DNA of 64,000 nt from positions 5,840,501-5,904,500 of the forward strand of contig JASJZC010000002.1 in the NCBI GenBank assembly GCA_037178855.1. The letters run 5' to 3'. Shown piece by piece: positions 45,559-57,232 of this stretch. Under the pieces are notes generated by a model, which saw only the letters and a program-made list of their open reading frames with translations, did no database searches and was not told the origin of the DNA. Position numbers and translations under genes: made by a program. The stretch is from Oscheius sp. JU75 (Eukaryota > Nematoda > Chromadorea > Rhabditida > Rhabditidae). Within the stretch, counting starts at the first letter, position 1. Every line of letters starts with the position of its first letter.

Positions 45559-46770
45559 CTAAATGTGAAGTTTTTGGTTAGGATAAAAAGTATGATCAAG
45601 AGAAGACGAAATCGGCCCTAGTTGCAAGAAGGCATTTATTCAAGGTAGCCAATGAAAGGAGTCTTTGTGAAGAAAAAGGTCAGTAATGCTGAAGGACCAA
45701 TTAGCTGACACTAAACAAGACAGGCAAAGAAGAGACACTATTATTCCGACGAGGCTTCAAGGATAACCTGTACGGTCGATGCTTTCTTCACTGTCCAAAG
45801 ATTGCTTTGTCCAATTGGAGGTTCCTAAGACCTTTGGCAGTTCTTACGGACCACTATTCCGGTAGTAAACATAATGGAGAGAGCCATAATACATGTTCAA
45901 GTAGGAGCTTGGGACCGTGAAAAGCAGTTGGAGCACGAGAATCAGCCTTTCTTCCCTGGCTTCCTAACATATGAATGAAAAGGCCTGAACTTCTTGAAGA
46001 GAACATGTTGATAAATTTTAACGGAAGAAGAAGGGATGAGATATCTCTCCACATTGTGAGCTACTTCCAGAGAAAGTTCAAGGAGCTTCTGAAGCATTAG
46101 AAGTTTAACGAACTCAATGGACAACCGGAGAAATTGTGTCTTTTTGAGCAGACTCTGCCATAAAACGATTAACTATGAGACATAAGAGGATGAGAATCTC
46201 TAAGTAAGTTCCTAACAGCCCCAAGAAGGGAAAAGCCTAAAAATAACCAACCCTCCAGAAGGCAATGGTTGCAATAGACACCTAGAGAGACATCCGAAAT
46301 GAGTGTGGGAATTCTGCTGACGTCGGCGGGAAATTAATTGCAAGCTGGTTAGGTTTTCATAGGACTCGTTTATCACATTCTCAGAGCGAAAGAAAGAAAA
46401 ATGGAGATTGAGTGAAGAGGCCAGGAGGGCCCTCGCCTTCCCATTAGGAGTCTCTAGCCGGGCTGATGAGCTAAGTGTTGGAGTGCATGTGCTGGAGTTT
46501 CGCCTCGGTCGATACGGGGGCGGGTTGGAAGCGAGCCAAATCAATGCACAAACGACCACAACGAGTCTAGGAGCCACAAATACGGCTGTGGTGCTTTTTT
46601 TTCTTGAAGGAATGAGTCTGGAGGAGAGTATAATTAGCGGGAGAGAGACAATTGGTCTTCCCCCATGAGAGTGGAGGAGAATAGAGACAAGCCTGCAGCT
46701 GCATAAACATCTTCATTCTGCCCTAAACAAAAAACAAGCAGGGTCTTTTCTAAGTCTATCTAAGGAGCTT
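45559..46770. other. Probable 5' exons of the BATH gene plus spacer
   Basis: This stretch should contain the N-terminal (MATH) exons and promoter of the minus-strand BTB gene. Several minus frames are open (around 45.80-46.12 kb), but splice phases could not be reconciled, so no exon coordinates are given. Confidence 0.35.
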
Positions 46771-48782
46771 CTACTCGAGGGATCCGGCTCGTTTCAGTGG
46801 CACTTCTTCGGCTGCGGACTGTGGCAAATCACTCGTCTTCTTTGAATGTTCCTGTAAAGAGTTTCTTTGGATTACGGTAATCGGAGAGCTGAACAGCTTC
46901 AAAATGACACAAACATACTCTGGCTTTCTGTTTCAGCTCATTGAAGCTAGCCAGGTCAACTTCTTTGCCCTTCTCTCTGGCCAGCTCGATGGTTATGTCG
47001 AGTGGAAGACCGTTTCCGGTGTACAGTTCCCAGGTCAAACTGCCTAAAGTGATGTTTCTTCGACCAAAAATGTGACTGACCTGGGAAAACAGTAGTCTCA
47101 GGACCAAGCTTCCTGACCATTTTGTCAAAACGCTTCTTTGCTTTGTCCACTGTGAGCCAGAAGTTCCTCTCTTCGTCTGCGACAACTTTTTGGATTGATT
47201 CTATCGACGTCAGCAGTTCAGGATATCCGGATTTCTAAAGATCAGATGTTTTGCCGAAAAGTCAGGATACCAAAGTATCTGCGACGATAGGAATCAGTTC
47301 GGGCAGGGCTCCGCGATCAATTTTAAGTGTATTAGCGCTTTGAAGGAAGCTCCTTCGCAACATTTTCCGAATTATGTGGCCGGGACCATCGAATGCTGGC
47401 AGGGCACCGTCTTGGATGGCGATAGTACAGCCTCGGATATGGTCGGCTATTAGACGGACGGCAGAGTCACCTGGAGACAAAGTTCCGGTGTATTGGTTGT
47501 GGGTACGGCTCAACTGAAAAGAGCAGAGTTGAAAAAGAAAAATGCCATGTTTTATTGTGTTACAGCGCGCTACTCGTTATGTATCAGTTGAAAATGCGGG
47601 CACAGTTCGATCCCATGGCGCAGCAGGTAAGAGAGCGAACAGCGTCACAGACGACCCGCGTTTGACTCCCACGGGTGACAAAAGTTTTTTCCTGTTCGAA
47701 ACATTCAAGAAGGACATTTAATCACTGAGAAGTTATGAAAAACGACCTACTTTCGCAATTTGTTTGGTGAGTGAGGAGAAAAGGTCCGTATCGTAGTTCG
47801 AGTTAACGTCCTGGAGGACCGAAACTAGACGTTCGAATCCCATGCCCGTATCAATGTGGCTCTTCGGAAGCGGCTGAATTTGTCCCGACGAGTCTCTAAA
47901 CCTCATTTCTTCAAAAAAAAATAGGACCAATTCTACCTGTTCTGATTCATGAAAACGACATTCCACAGCTCGATGACCGAGTTGTCCCTGTTGACCAGAT
48001 GGGCAGCGTCTTTTCTGTTTGGAACTCGGTCGTAATGGATTTCTGTGCAGCCTCCACACGGCCCTGTCGCTCCCATCTCCCAAAAGTTATCGCTGTCGAA
48101 GCAGATGACTTTGTGCGAGGGAATTCTATAAATTTCTCATAAAAAGGTTCGAAGAAAGCATACCCAATCTTTTCCCAGATTCGTTTACATTCCAGATCGA
48201 CTTGTCCAGTCTCCTTGCGACCGAAATACGTGACATAAAGACGGTCAGGATCGATTTTCAGTACATCTACCAGATAGGACCAGGCCAGTCGACACGCTGT
48301 TTCCTGCTTTTGATTATAAAAAAGCTAAAAGATGGACAAACCTTGTCATAGGCGTCGTTAAAGGACCAATTGCCGAGCATTTCGAAGAATGTCTGGTGGT
48401 GGAGATCCTTGCCGACATCGTCGAGGTCGTTGTGTTTGCCGCCTGCTCGAATGCACTTCTGATGACTGACGGCCTTGTTCAGTCCCTTCCATCGAGAACT
48501 GTTTTCTCCAAGAAATATCGATTTGAACTGAAGGAAGAAATCAAATCGGATAGAAAAATGGCCTACTTGGTTCATTCCAGCGGTCGTGAAGAGTAGGCTC
48601 TCATCCTCGGGCAGAACGGAGGAAGAGGGGACGTGTGTGTGGCCATTTTGTACAAAATACTTGATGAATGAGTGTCTGACCTGAATTTCTAAGTGATTGA
48701 AGTGATAATAACTTACCTCGGCCGAAGACATTTTCCGTCTTGAAAAGTGCGACCAGACATTGCGAACAGTTTGGAGCTTCAT
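46771..48782 (-). CDS. Alanyl-tRNA synthetase, mitochondrial-type, lacking editing and C-Ala domains
   Basis: Ten phased exons (48782-48717, 48680-48567, 48527-48342, 48303-48164, 48125-47937, 47895-47751, 47513-47271, 47234-47081, 47043-46919, 46851-46771) give about 480 residues. The N-terminus [20 protein letters not shown] is basic and amphipathic, like a mitochondrial presequence. The AlaRS class II catalytic core is complete: [91 protein letters not shown]. The tRNA-recognition domain follows ([42 protein letters not shown]). After KQKAR the protein ends in a 26-residue tail (KKTSDLPQS.. to SLE-stop). The HxxxH/CxxxH editing domain and C-Ala of normal 870-980-residue AlaRS are absent. 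A tRNA-like repeat lies in one intron. Confidence 0.9.
47606..47680 (+). repeat. tRNA-like element in AlaRS intron
   Basis: It carries an A-box-like CCCATGGCGCAGCAGGTAAGAG and a B-box-like CGCGTTTGACTCCCACGGG at tRNA spacing. There is no valid acceptor stem. Its GGCGCAG-GGTAAGA core matches the element at 21811-21885. Confidence 0.5.
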
Positions 48783-49197
48783 TCGTGGTCTGAAAGATAC
48801 CTTTTGATTTGACCTGGCTTGAGAAAGAGCACAGAAATGTGGAAACTTGAAAAAAATCAATGTGGCCCCTTTCAAATTGGCGCGTCTTTTTTAATTGAGG
48901 AAAGCGGGGTAATTCAAAATTTTCCTTGTCCAGATTGTGAATGAACAAAAGTTCATAAGCAGTAGCCAGCTAGTGCAGTCTCCTGGAACGAAAAGACGTG
49001 CGTGAGCGATTCCTCATGCGGCAGATCGACCTATTTTTCTCATGATATCCTGATTATTTCCGTTTTTCTCGTTATTCTATCAAACAAAATCGATCATTCC
49101 GCTTCATTTATAGGCTAGTTGGCTCTTGGTGTGTGTGTGTGTGTGGGAGAACAGCATCAGGCAGTTTGCGGGCATTTAGTTTGGAAGCTCCTATCCG
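48783..49197. other. Divergent spacer AlaRS / SUZ gene
   Basis: This 415-nt divergent intergenic region contains a (GT)n microsatellite at about 49130-49145. No exon is seen. Confidence 0.55.
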
Positions 49198-50582
49198 ATG
49201 AAAGCGGTCGTTGGTGAGTAAAAAATAGCTAATGTCAACTCACATCACCACAAATTTTTAGAAAAAGATTCTCAATGTGACGCAGATAACCTTCCCCTCG
49301 ATGACTGGGAAACGGCGCAAAGTGAGTCGGCGATTAATAAGCAGCTGGAGGAACGACTAAAACAAGTATCTAAGCTTTTTAACTTGTAAAAGTTTCGTGT
49401 AAGGTCAAAATTCTACAACGAGAAAAGGCTGACAAGGATGCTCGGATAGAGAAGGCTCGTCAGGACGAGGCGGTCAGCAAAGCCACCAAGACCGAGACTC
49501 TCGAATCAGCCAGTCCTTTGGCCCCTTTCGTGCCGCCAGTGAAAATGCAGATTCTGAGACGGCCAAAGAGTGATGACCAACTGGCTGAAGCTGCCAAGGT
49601 CAAGAAGGATCAGGAGAAGCTGAAGCCGAAGACACTAGAGGTTTGAACTGTTGGGATCTCTCATCTTTTGGTCGGTTTACAGGAGAAACAAGCCGCTTAC
49701 GAAGAAGCACGTAGTCGAATCCTTGGCTCAGACTATAAGCCCGACACAACTCCCGCTCCTCAGACATCTAGCAGTCCAGTTGCTAGTCGGTTCGTGCTTT
49801 TTCGAGGTTCATTTCATTGGGAATGGCTTGCAGGAACCGTTCACCAGAACAGATTCGTGTGAGACGACCATCTCCTGAGACCATGTTCGTACCATGCTAT
49901 CAACCACCGCCATCCCAGCAGTATCAGATGCCTCCACAGAACTATGCTCCTCAACAGCCTATGCCTCTGAGGAACTTTGTTCCTATGACTACACAGGTGG
50001 GCTCAGTGTTTCAAAAGGTGGTACAGTATTTGAGTAGTAACAGTACTAGGTCCGGTCTGATCTGGTCCGAAGATCCGTGCACCTAAACACGCACTTTTCG
50101 GGATGAAAACGACTTTTTTTCAATGTCCTGCCAAGTTGTATATCTTCTTGAGCTTTACAGCTTTTGTAGAATATGGTGGTGCCAGAAAAGGCAGAAAATA
50201 TATCTGGTCCGAAGATCTGTGAAATATAATAAAGAAAATTACTATTTCAGCCATATATGTATGTCGATACATCTCGTCCTCCCCCTCTGATTCCGTCTAT
50301 GGCCGGTCCATCCAGTTACCAACAACAAATTCCAACCTTTGCCACGGGCCAATACCTCGGCAACCCGTCGGATGGACAGTACATGCCTTCTCAAGTTCCT
50401 TATGGTCGACCACCCATACCCCTCTTCCCTCCAGGGACCCTCGGTGCAGCGATGCAGGTGAACTTTGTTGTTTTTGTATGTCAAACTTGGTTTAGGTAGT
50501 AGATTCGGGACAGAGTCAAGCACAGAGAAAGAATCGCCACAACAAGAAGAAGAGCAAAGAGGCTACAGATGCGGTTTATTGA
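49198..50582 (+). CDS. SUZ-domain protein (SZRD1-like), copy 1
   Basis: Seven exons in phase (49198-49213, 49262-49365, 49404-49640, 49683-49789, 49834-49996, 50251-50457, 50496-50582) give about 306 residues. The SUZ signature is split over two exons: VKMQILRRPKSDDQ (SZRD1: QIRILKRPTS) and EKQAAYEEARSRILGSDYKP (SZRD1: EAEYAEARKRILGS). The N-terminus has the acidic DDWETAQ..LEERLKQ helix also seen in SZRD1. After it, RSPEQIRVRRPSPETMFVP and a Pro/Gln/Tyr-rich region lead to a basic tail (AQRKNRHNKKKSKEA). SUZ domains bind RNA and occur in mRNA-regulatory proteins. A tandem paralogue follows 0.7 kb downstream. The start exon is tiny (16 nt) but phase-consistent. Confidence 0.82.
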
Positions 50583-51315
50583 ATCTCTGTTCACAATTAC
50601 TCCCGCCTTTTTCTTACCCTTTCTATCAAAATCTTCGTCCTTTCTATTGCTCCTTAGTACGGGTCCCTCTTTGAACCGAATCTGATTGATGTGATGGTTT
50701 TTATCTGTATGTGTACTAGAGAAAGAGTGACCAATACACTATTGTTAATCATAATCTTTTCACAGATAAATTATAGACATTACAGAAATGTTTTATTGTC
50801 CTGTTCGGTACAATCGCCAAAAGGTTTGGGAGGTAGTTCAAGATAAAAACGAATTGTCTTTGAATCAAATCACAGAAGGTTGCCGCTGTCCACGACCATA
50901 CAAAGTTGGTCATATATTCAGAGGAAGGAACTCAAAAAAGAATTCTCGCCATAATTTCTTTTTCATGTATTATTGCGTACGTATTTTTTTGCTGACGCCA
51001 CTTTTTTACGCCTCTTAAATGAAAGTTTTTGGTTGCAGTTTGCGGTTTTTCAATCAGTTTCACTCATCATTTTTTTCGACCATCCTTTAGAGAAATGTAG
51101 TCAGTTATTGCAAACAGTTTCTTCCCTATCCATTGCATGGAAAACATTGATTTTCATCGCTCGGCTTGGTTGTTCCTGTATTTCCACAAAGGATGTCGTA
51201 AGATCGCTGTTCATTTCGCTCTACTTCTGCCTCCACCGCTCTACTTTGCTCCGCTACTTTAGTTATCATTCAACTGCTTGTACTTCGTAAAGTTTCGGTT
51301 TGAGAACAAATTCTC
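50583..51315. other. Spacer between tandem SUZ genes
   Basis: No exon is seen. This holds the 3'UTR of copy 1 and the promoter of copy 2. The equivalents of copy 1 exons 1-2 were looked for here and not found. Confidence 0.5.
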
Positions 51316-52366
51316 ATGTCGCTGTCCGTCTCCGACGATAAGAAGGATTTCATGGTCCCCGAGATGCGCATTTTGAGACGGCCCAAAAGTGACGACGATC
51401 AGGTAGCAGGAGACGCGAGGCCCAAAAAAGATCAAGAGAAGGGACATCGGAAGCCGAAAACGCTAGAGGTTCGGTATTTTCAATGTAGCAAAGCATTTTG
51501 AATTTGCAGGAGAAACAAGCTGCTTATGAAGAAGCACGTAGCCGAATCCTCGGCTCGGATTATAAGCCTGACACTACGCCTACTGATGAGGCCTCTATTA
51601 GCCCGGTAGCCAGTCGGTTCGTGCTCATTTTAATTCTCATTCATTGACACTTTTTAGAAATCGTTCACCAGAGATCATAGTGCGGCGTCCATCTCCGGAG
51701 AGCATGTTCGTGCCCTGTTATCAACCACCGCCACCCCAGCAGTATCAGATGCATCCAGGAAATTTCGTTCCCATTTCTACACAGGTTTGTTGGCCTATGA
51801 ACGAGGTATATGGCGGTTTCTTGGGTGAAATCCTCTTCTCATACGAAGTTTTCGGGACTCTGAAATCGTTGGACCTCATCTGACCCGAACCAAGCTTGCT
51901 GCTTCTCCAAATACGCACCTTCTCGCTATCATCTTCTTGTACTTAGCTAGTACTTTGTGAATTATGCGGCTAGATAATCGTTTGTTTCAAAAAGTTATGT
52001 CTCGGCTGAGAAAGACGATTCAGCGAGGGACGCTAGTTTTCCCTCAGTTTGACCTGGAGATATCCAATTTTCACAAAACTCAGGAATCGACTGATAAGCC
52101 TACTTCGCAAACCCCGTTTTTCAGCCATACTTTTACTTTGACCCTTCTCGTCCTCCGCCTCCCCTTCCTCCGATGACCGCGCTTCATTATGATCAACCAC
52201 CGTCGATGACTCCTTACATTCCCGGAGTAGGGACCCTTGGTTCAGCGATGCAGGTACTTTTACTCTTTTTGCGTCAAAAACTTTCAATTCTCAGATAGTT
52301 GAGCCGAGACATGCTCAAAGAAAGGATCGGCACAAGAAGAAGAAGAACAAGGAGACCGTTGAATGA
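51316..52366 (+). CDS. SUZ-domain protein, copy 2 (tandem duplicate)
   Basis: Five exons in phase (51316-51468, 51510-51616, 51658-51784, 52125-52253, 52295-52366) give 195 residues. Sequence and intron positions match the last five exons of copy 1: MRILRRPKSDDDQ, EKQAAYEEARSRILGSDYKP (identical), RSPEIIVRRPSPESMFVPCYQPPP, GTLGSAMQ, and a basic AQRKDRHKKKKNKE tail. The second SUZ exon is 107 nt in both copies. Copy 2 starts at ATG 51316 (MSLSVSDDKKDFM) and lacks the acidic N-terminal helix of copy 1 and part of its Pro/Gln-rich region. So it retains the SUZ core but may lack an N-terminal interaction. Splice sites are intact and the frame is open, so it is not an obvious pseudogene. Confidence 0.8.
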
Positions 52367-53337
52367 ATCCTATCCCTTTTTTTTCGGAATCTGGTCAATG
52401 TGACGCGGGTTTTATCTGTATGTTTAAACGGTTATCAATACATTATTGTTATCCCTCCCTTCGAACACTTTGCAGACGAAATTTCTTGAACCTTGTCGGT
52501 CGTTGCCGTCTCAGCAATCTGTCAAAAAGGGACGCGGCCTGTACCCAACTGACCGCCTGACGCAAGCAACTTGATTCCAGCGTATACACTACAGCAGAAG
52601 ACGGAATCTGGGCATGGGACAAAGGGCGAAGGCTACCATTCAAAGGATTGTTCACGTTTTGTTGCTTGTCTTGTACCTAAATCACAAATTGTACCCCTTA
52701 TATTTGATCTGACTCCTACTTTCGAAACAAAAGCGAGGAAAAACGTTCTGTCCGGGACAGAACATAAATTACTTTGCGTTGCTGCTGAACTTTAAACTGA
52801 AGACGACATTTTCGGCGATGAGAGACTGATAACTGCTTGCAAAAGGAAGTATTTGTACCGGCGACCATTTTTCACATACTTTAGACGGAATCTTTCGATT
52901 TTTCGAAGGGTTGGTAACAAGATGGCTTCTCTATGGGTACGTTTTATCTATTTTCAGGGAAGGAAACTGCAAATTATACGGTCTGACAGATTAATCAGCT
53001 GCTTCTCTTTCCCATCGAATTTGGTCTTACTGTAGTTTGTTTCAGCGTACGACACGTTCATGCTCACAGAACCTTTTTCCAATAGATGATTGTTCAGTAG
53101 ACATACCCTTCGGGAAAGTTCTTCTGTACTCAGTGTACCCATTTCTTCAAAACATAAACATGTTGGGGACAAACTGTCTGACAGAAAGTCATGAGAAAAA
53201 CTAGCAGAAATCACAATGACTCCAAGTTTTTGTTGGATTCCTCTAAATTACGATAAAGAAAGTTTCACGAATAACACACTTGGGAAACTTTATGATCGGA
53301 GTCGCTTTTGAAGAAGTAGAAGGAGGCGCTCTAGGCA
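52367..53337. other. Intergenic, contains repeat C copy 1
   Basis: No gene. The repeat at 53095-53205 is annotated separately. Confidence 0.5.
53095..53205 (+). repeat. Dispersed repeat C, copy 1
   Basis: AGACATACCCTT, then GAAAGTTCTTCTGTACTCAG, GTGTACCCA, and later AAACTGTCTGACAGAAAGTCAT align with 57233-57340. Confidence 0.6.
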
Positions 53338-54524
53338 ATGCAGCTATCGAAGAAGGTCGATCTGGACGTCGTCAGTAGCTCCTCCTCCTCGCAGGCTAGG
53401 TAGGCTCCCCTGCTTTTATGAACTTTTTCGTACAGTAGGCTACAGTGTTTCTAAAGGCTAGAATGGGAAAAATAATCGTGCCGCTCAAGAAATAAGAGTA
53501 CAAAACCAATTTTCAGTCTGGTCACGGACCCGTCCTCGCTGGCCTTCTCGGGAACGTCGCTCGTCTTGGACTTCGACCCGCATTTGCCCTACCCTGGCTG
53601 CTGTTTCGAGTGCAGCAAGACGAAGAATCTGGAGCTCTTCCCCAGCGCGAATGTCTGCCGCAAGGATGATGTGACTGTGCACAGTAGCTACAGTCGAGCC
53701 ACTACAAGCAGTCTGAGCTCCAGCAGTATCGTCTCCACCTGCAGTCAGGTAAGTATGTTGATCACCCCATACCGGTCTCTCCCATAAACACTCTCCATGG
53801 GGGTTCATGGTCATCAATTAGCCGGGGAAAGAGTCAAAACAAGCCAAAAGGAGAACCGTGAGTCTCGTGTTACGAAATCAACGCTAGCAGACTTCACGGG
53901 CGCCACAAGACTAGTGGCTCTGTCTCTCTGAAACTGAACGATGGATAGTCTAAGATATGGTAAAATCTCGAACAGTAGAATGAGTATAAGAGGTAACTCT
54001 AAACAGTTGTTCCAGTATTCCTTTCTATTGGTCTCAATAGAACCACCTCTGTTAACAGAACGACCCTATTTCGTCTGAATCCGGGATAGATCCTGAGGCT
54101 CTGTGAGAGGTAGTCTTCTTTTGCCACTGTTGATCCCCAGAATGCCGCGACCTGCCCCCTCAGGAAGCCTCGGCAACAACACGCAGGAGCTTTCATCATA
54201 GAGCTCTCCAAGGATCTCTGTCGTTGATTCGGATAGATACTTTATCTTTACCTGTATGAAAGAAATGTCTCGCTGAGTCATTCGAATAGCCTATTGAGAC
54301 ATGCTACTTCGTTCAGACTCTATATACATATAAGACAGAGAGGCTCCTCCTGTCTCTACAAGGAGACTCGACCGTGCTCTCTTGTGATGTCCAATACCCC
54401 CTATTTATTATAAACGCCTTGATTTCAGGAAACCAGCGACTACTCAACGAGCCTGTCGACTACGATCTCCCGTCTCTCAACTGCCGGCTCCGGTACGGAA
54501 GAATGCAGCACTGCCGAGGTTTGA
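53338..54524 (+). CDS. Ser-rich small protein, unrecognised
   Basis: Three exons (53338-53399, 53517-53748, 54429-54524) join in phase to give 129 residues. The N-terminus is MQLSKKVDLDVVSSSSSS. The middle has two cysteine pairs in PYPGCCFECSKTKNLELFP followed by SANVC, which could coordinate zinc. The rest is Ser/Thr-rich low complexity (TTSSLSSSSIVS, DYSTSLSTTISRLS) and ends STAEV-stop. No signal peptide, membrane helix or known domain is seen. The stop comes from reading through GAG-GTT-TGA; a splice to a further exon was considered, but that sequence is the antisense of the secreted gene at 54645-55008. Strong GTAAGT and GTAGG donors support the first two exons. Confidence 0.5.
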
Positions 54525-54644
54525 GAACAGATGTCTTTTTGGGAACAATGAAGAGATCCGAAACTTTATTTACACGTCATTTTTTGTACAGACTAGAAGG
54601 GGCGATCGGCTGAGACAAGAGGTCATCTTCTTCGGAATAATATC

Positions 54645-55008
54645 TTAGATGCCACTGCCTCGGCTTCGTCTCTGGAAGACATCGGCCAATCGAAGTCGAC
54701 GGAACTGACGGAAGACCACATTGCCCCGACCGTCAGTTATAAAGTTGGCGGATTTGTCCGATTTGAAGGTTTCGTATCTGGAAGAAGGTATGATTAGAGC
54801 CACGACTGTCTTTATCAACTCACTCTGCAATCTTCGGATTAGGAGGATCGATTCCCTGAGGGACGGAACGACGAATAAAGTCCAATAGCTGCTTGTTCTT
54901 GATCTCGGCCTGCTTCTTGACCAAGGCGTCAAAGAGCTGGGCTAGAGGGGCGGCAGTAGTGCCGAGAATGAGTAGAAGAAAACAAATTGGCATGAGACTT
55001 GAAGACAT
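54645..55008 (-). CDS. Small secreted protein, unrecognised
   Basis: Two exons (55008-54824, 54777-54645) with a 46-nt intron give 105 residues in one consistent frame. The signal peptide is MSSSLMPICFLLLILGTTAA. The mature chain is cysteine-free, charged and partly helical (LFDALVKKQAEIKNKQLLDFIRR), then PQGIDPPNPKIAE and an Arg-rich C-terminus ending FQRRSRGSGI-stop. RR and RRSR sites could be processed by proprotein convertases, so a peptide hormone precursor is possible, but nothing identifies a family. The next minus-strand gene upstream (55474-56429) is also secreted. Confidence 0.55.
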
Positions 55009-55473
55009 TGTGCTCAGCTGATGATCTGTCTCGGTCCGCAGGGCCTATTTGTAGGGCTGACCCGCCCACATTGCGATCGCCTGACTGTAAGAAAATGCGA
55101 ACGACAGCGCCGGAAACAAGAATGAACGATGGTCGATCACGGCTATTTTTAGAGGTTCACGTGAAATCCTTTCGTCGATGTATACCTATTTCTGCGATGG
55201 GATCTTCGAGCTGTGTAGTCACTATTCGTCATTTGTCACATATCATTACAATACGTCTCCTACCATACCAAAGGCTGTGAATGATAGTGATCTGTGAACT
55301 GATGGACATGTGAGACAAACACCAATGTTTCAAAGGTTCCTGCGGACAAATTGAGCGATTGCGAGCTGAGGTAGGATGTGTGCCAAAAAGTAAAATTAGG
55401 AGAATCACATTGAGCATTTATCAAAATCAGAGTCACAGAAGACGAAAAAGAATCGGAAGAATGGAAATACCCG
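55009..55473. other. Spacer between two secreted-protein genes
   Basis: No coding exon is supported here. Confidence 0.5.
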
Positions 55474-56429
55474 CTAGTCGAATGCCCGAGCTGTGTTGTG
55501 AGAAACGATACTGATATCCAGATATGACCTCAAGATATCTAAATTCTCTATCAATGTGACAACTATAGACACAACTAACCGTGGATCTATGTCTCCAATG
55601 AGTTTGTCAAAATCGATGACTTCTCTGAACAGACCGTCACCGTATGTCGAATGGGGAGCTCGGGAGTGAATTGAGTTGCACTTGTCCCGACGATTACAAA
55701 TACAGGTCGTCTGGTTGAAGGAGTCTTCGCAGAGAAGCTCTGCTCCAACACGACGCATTCTTAACTCGGCACTTCGTCTGTTCGCCTAAATGGGGTGGTG
55801 AAAGTGTCAAAATAGAATAACCTCGAGGTCGGCTAGCTGCCAGGGAGAGAGCTGAACACAGCCGGACATGTACTGGTAGACGGGACAGTGCTTGCATTGG
55901 CCTGAAAGAGGAGGATTGGTCAAGACTTCGTTGCTGGAACAGAAAAGCCAGCCTATCCTCTTCCAGACAGATCGCAATGTCTCCGTGATAGTTTAAGAGT
56001 CGATAACCATTTAGGTAGCAATCCCCTCCCTCCAATTCAGAAAAAGAAAAACGTTGTCTGGTCTACCTATTATCCCGAGAATCCGTCAGATATCTGACAA
56101 TGAGTTGTACTGCCGATTAGAGTCGAAGTCACTACTTTCTGACAAGCTACAGCACTGTTTGTCAATGACTCAGGAGAACAGCGCCATCGCCCATCCTTTG
56201 ACTTCTATAAAAACAAACCAAAAACAAGTCAAAACTCACGCATAAAGCAAGCGTCTCCTCTACAAGTCTTGGCATGATTTGCACAAGCCTTGGACTCCTT
56301 GGCTGAAGCCGACCTCCACAGCTGAACACACTGCACACACTCGACAGTCGTCGATCCAGTCTCGAGTTCGAATCCCTCGACAGAGAGGACTGAAAGGGCG
56401 ACGGTGACCACGGCCACAGCCGCCCACAT
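55474..56429 (-). CDS. Secreted cysteine-rich protein with Ly6/three-finger-like C-terminal motif
   Basis: Five exons in phase (56429-56240, 56025-55969, 55901-55822, 55785-55580, 55510-55474) give 189 residues. MWAAVAVVTVALSVLSVEG is the signal peptide. Cysteines run ECVQCVQ, KACANHAKTCRGDACFMRDC, AICQCKHC, SGCVQLS and LLCEDSFNQTTCICNRRDKCN. A C-x-C-x(4)-CN ending is typical of Ly6/activin-receptor three-finger domains, many of which are expanded in nematodes as secreted or GPI-linked proteins. The C-terminus after CN is about 50 residues and not strongly hydrophobic, so a GPI anchor is not obvious. The splice at 55969 uses GTCTGG, which is weak but the only phase-correct donor found. Fold assignment is by motif only. 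Confidence 0.6.
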
Positions 56430-57232
56430 CGGCTGACGAGGTTTTTGACCTAAATCAATGGAATTAGTCTGGATGTGGGTAATAGAGAAAGAGCTGGGTG
56501 GTGGGGACTCTGGCGATTAGGGAGGATAGAAATCCGACACTACCCACTGCAGCCGTTTTACAATGTTGACGTAACTTGAGGCTCAAGAGACTAGGTCGAT
56601 AATTAAGGCGTCTTTGAAGTTATGAAAAGAGTTAAGGAAATTTAATCGACGCGACTCTCTTTTACCCCTAAAATTGGCCAGAGGGGTCGTTTGGCGCCAC
56701 CCTCTCTGATTGGCTTCGTTCGCAGATTAGAGGACCAGATAGGGTCCCGTCGAAAACAGCCAAACGGAGAGAGAGAGCATACTTGATAATTTTGCGGGAT
56801 TGGCATACGGGGACCCATAATGTGGGGGGAAGAGGTTGATTGGTCGCACTGCCCGTTCAGAACAGAAAGATAGCATCTTCTATTAGCAGAGATCGAGACT
56901 GCCTCCCACTAGAGTGCATGAAAAGTCAGTAGGTCTAGTGCAGCCATGGCAACACCTTTTTTCGGATGGAAATGTAGCGGAGAGTAATTGGCCTCGGAAG
57001 ACTAGAGATTGTTTGGATAGGGGATCACAGAGAAGGGATACTTGTGGGAGATAGGAACGGGTACTGACAGACAAAGAGACAGCCACAAATCTCTGGGTTG
57101 CTTCTCCGAGTCACAAAGTTCCGCCAATTCACGCCTGTTCAGTGAACCTTAGATTCCGATAGAAGAAGTTTTGTTCTGGCGTGCCTCCGCGCACAACGTT
57201 TTCTTCCCAACAGAGACTTTTAGGAGGCATCC

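Noticed and set aside
54645-54790. Plus-strand exon candidate (ATASASSLEDIG..) as a last exon of the Ser-rich gene
   Set aside because: It is exactly antisense to the second exon of the secreted gene at 54645-55008, which has a signal peptide and clean splicing. The Ser-rich gene stops at 54524 without it.
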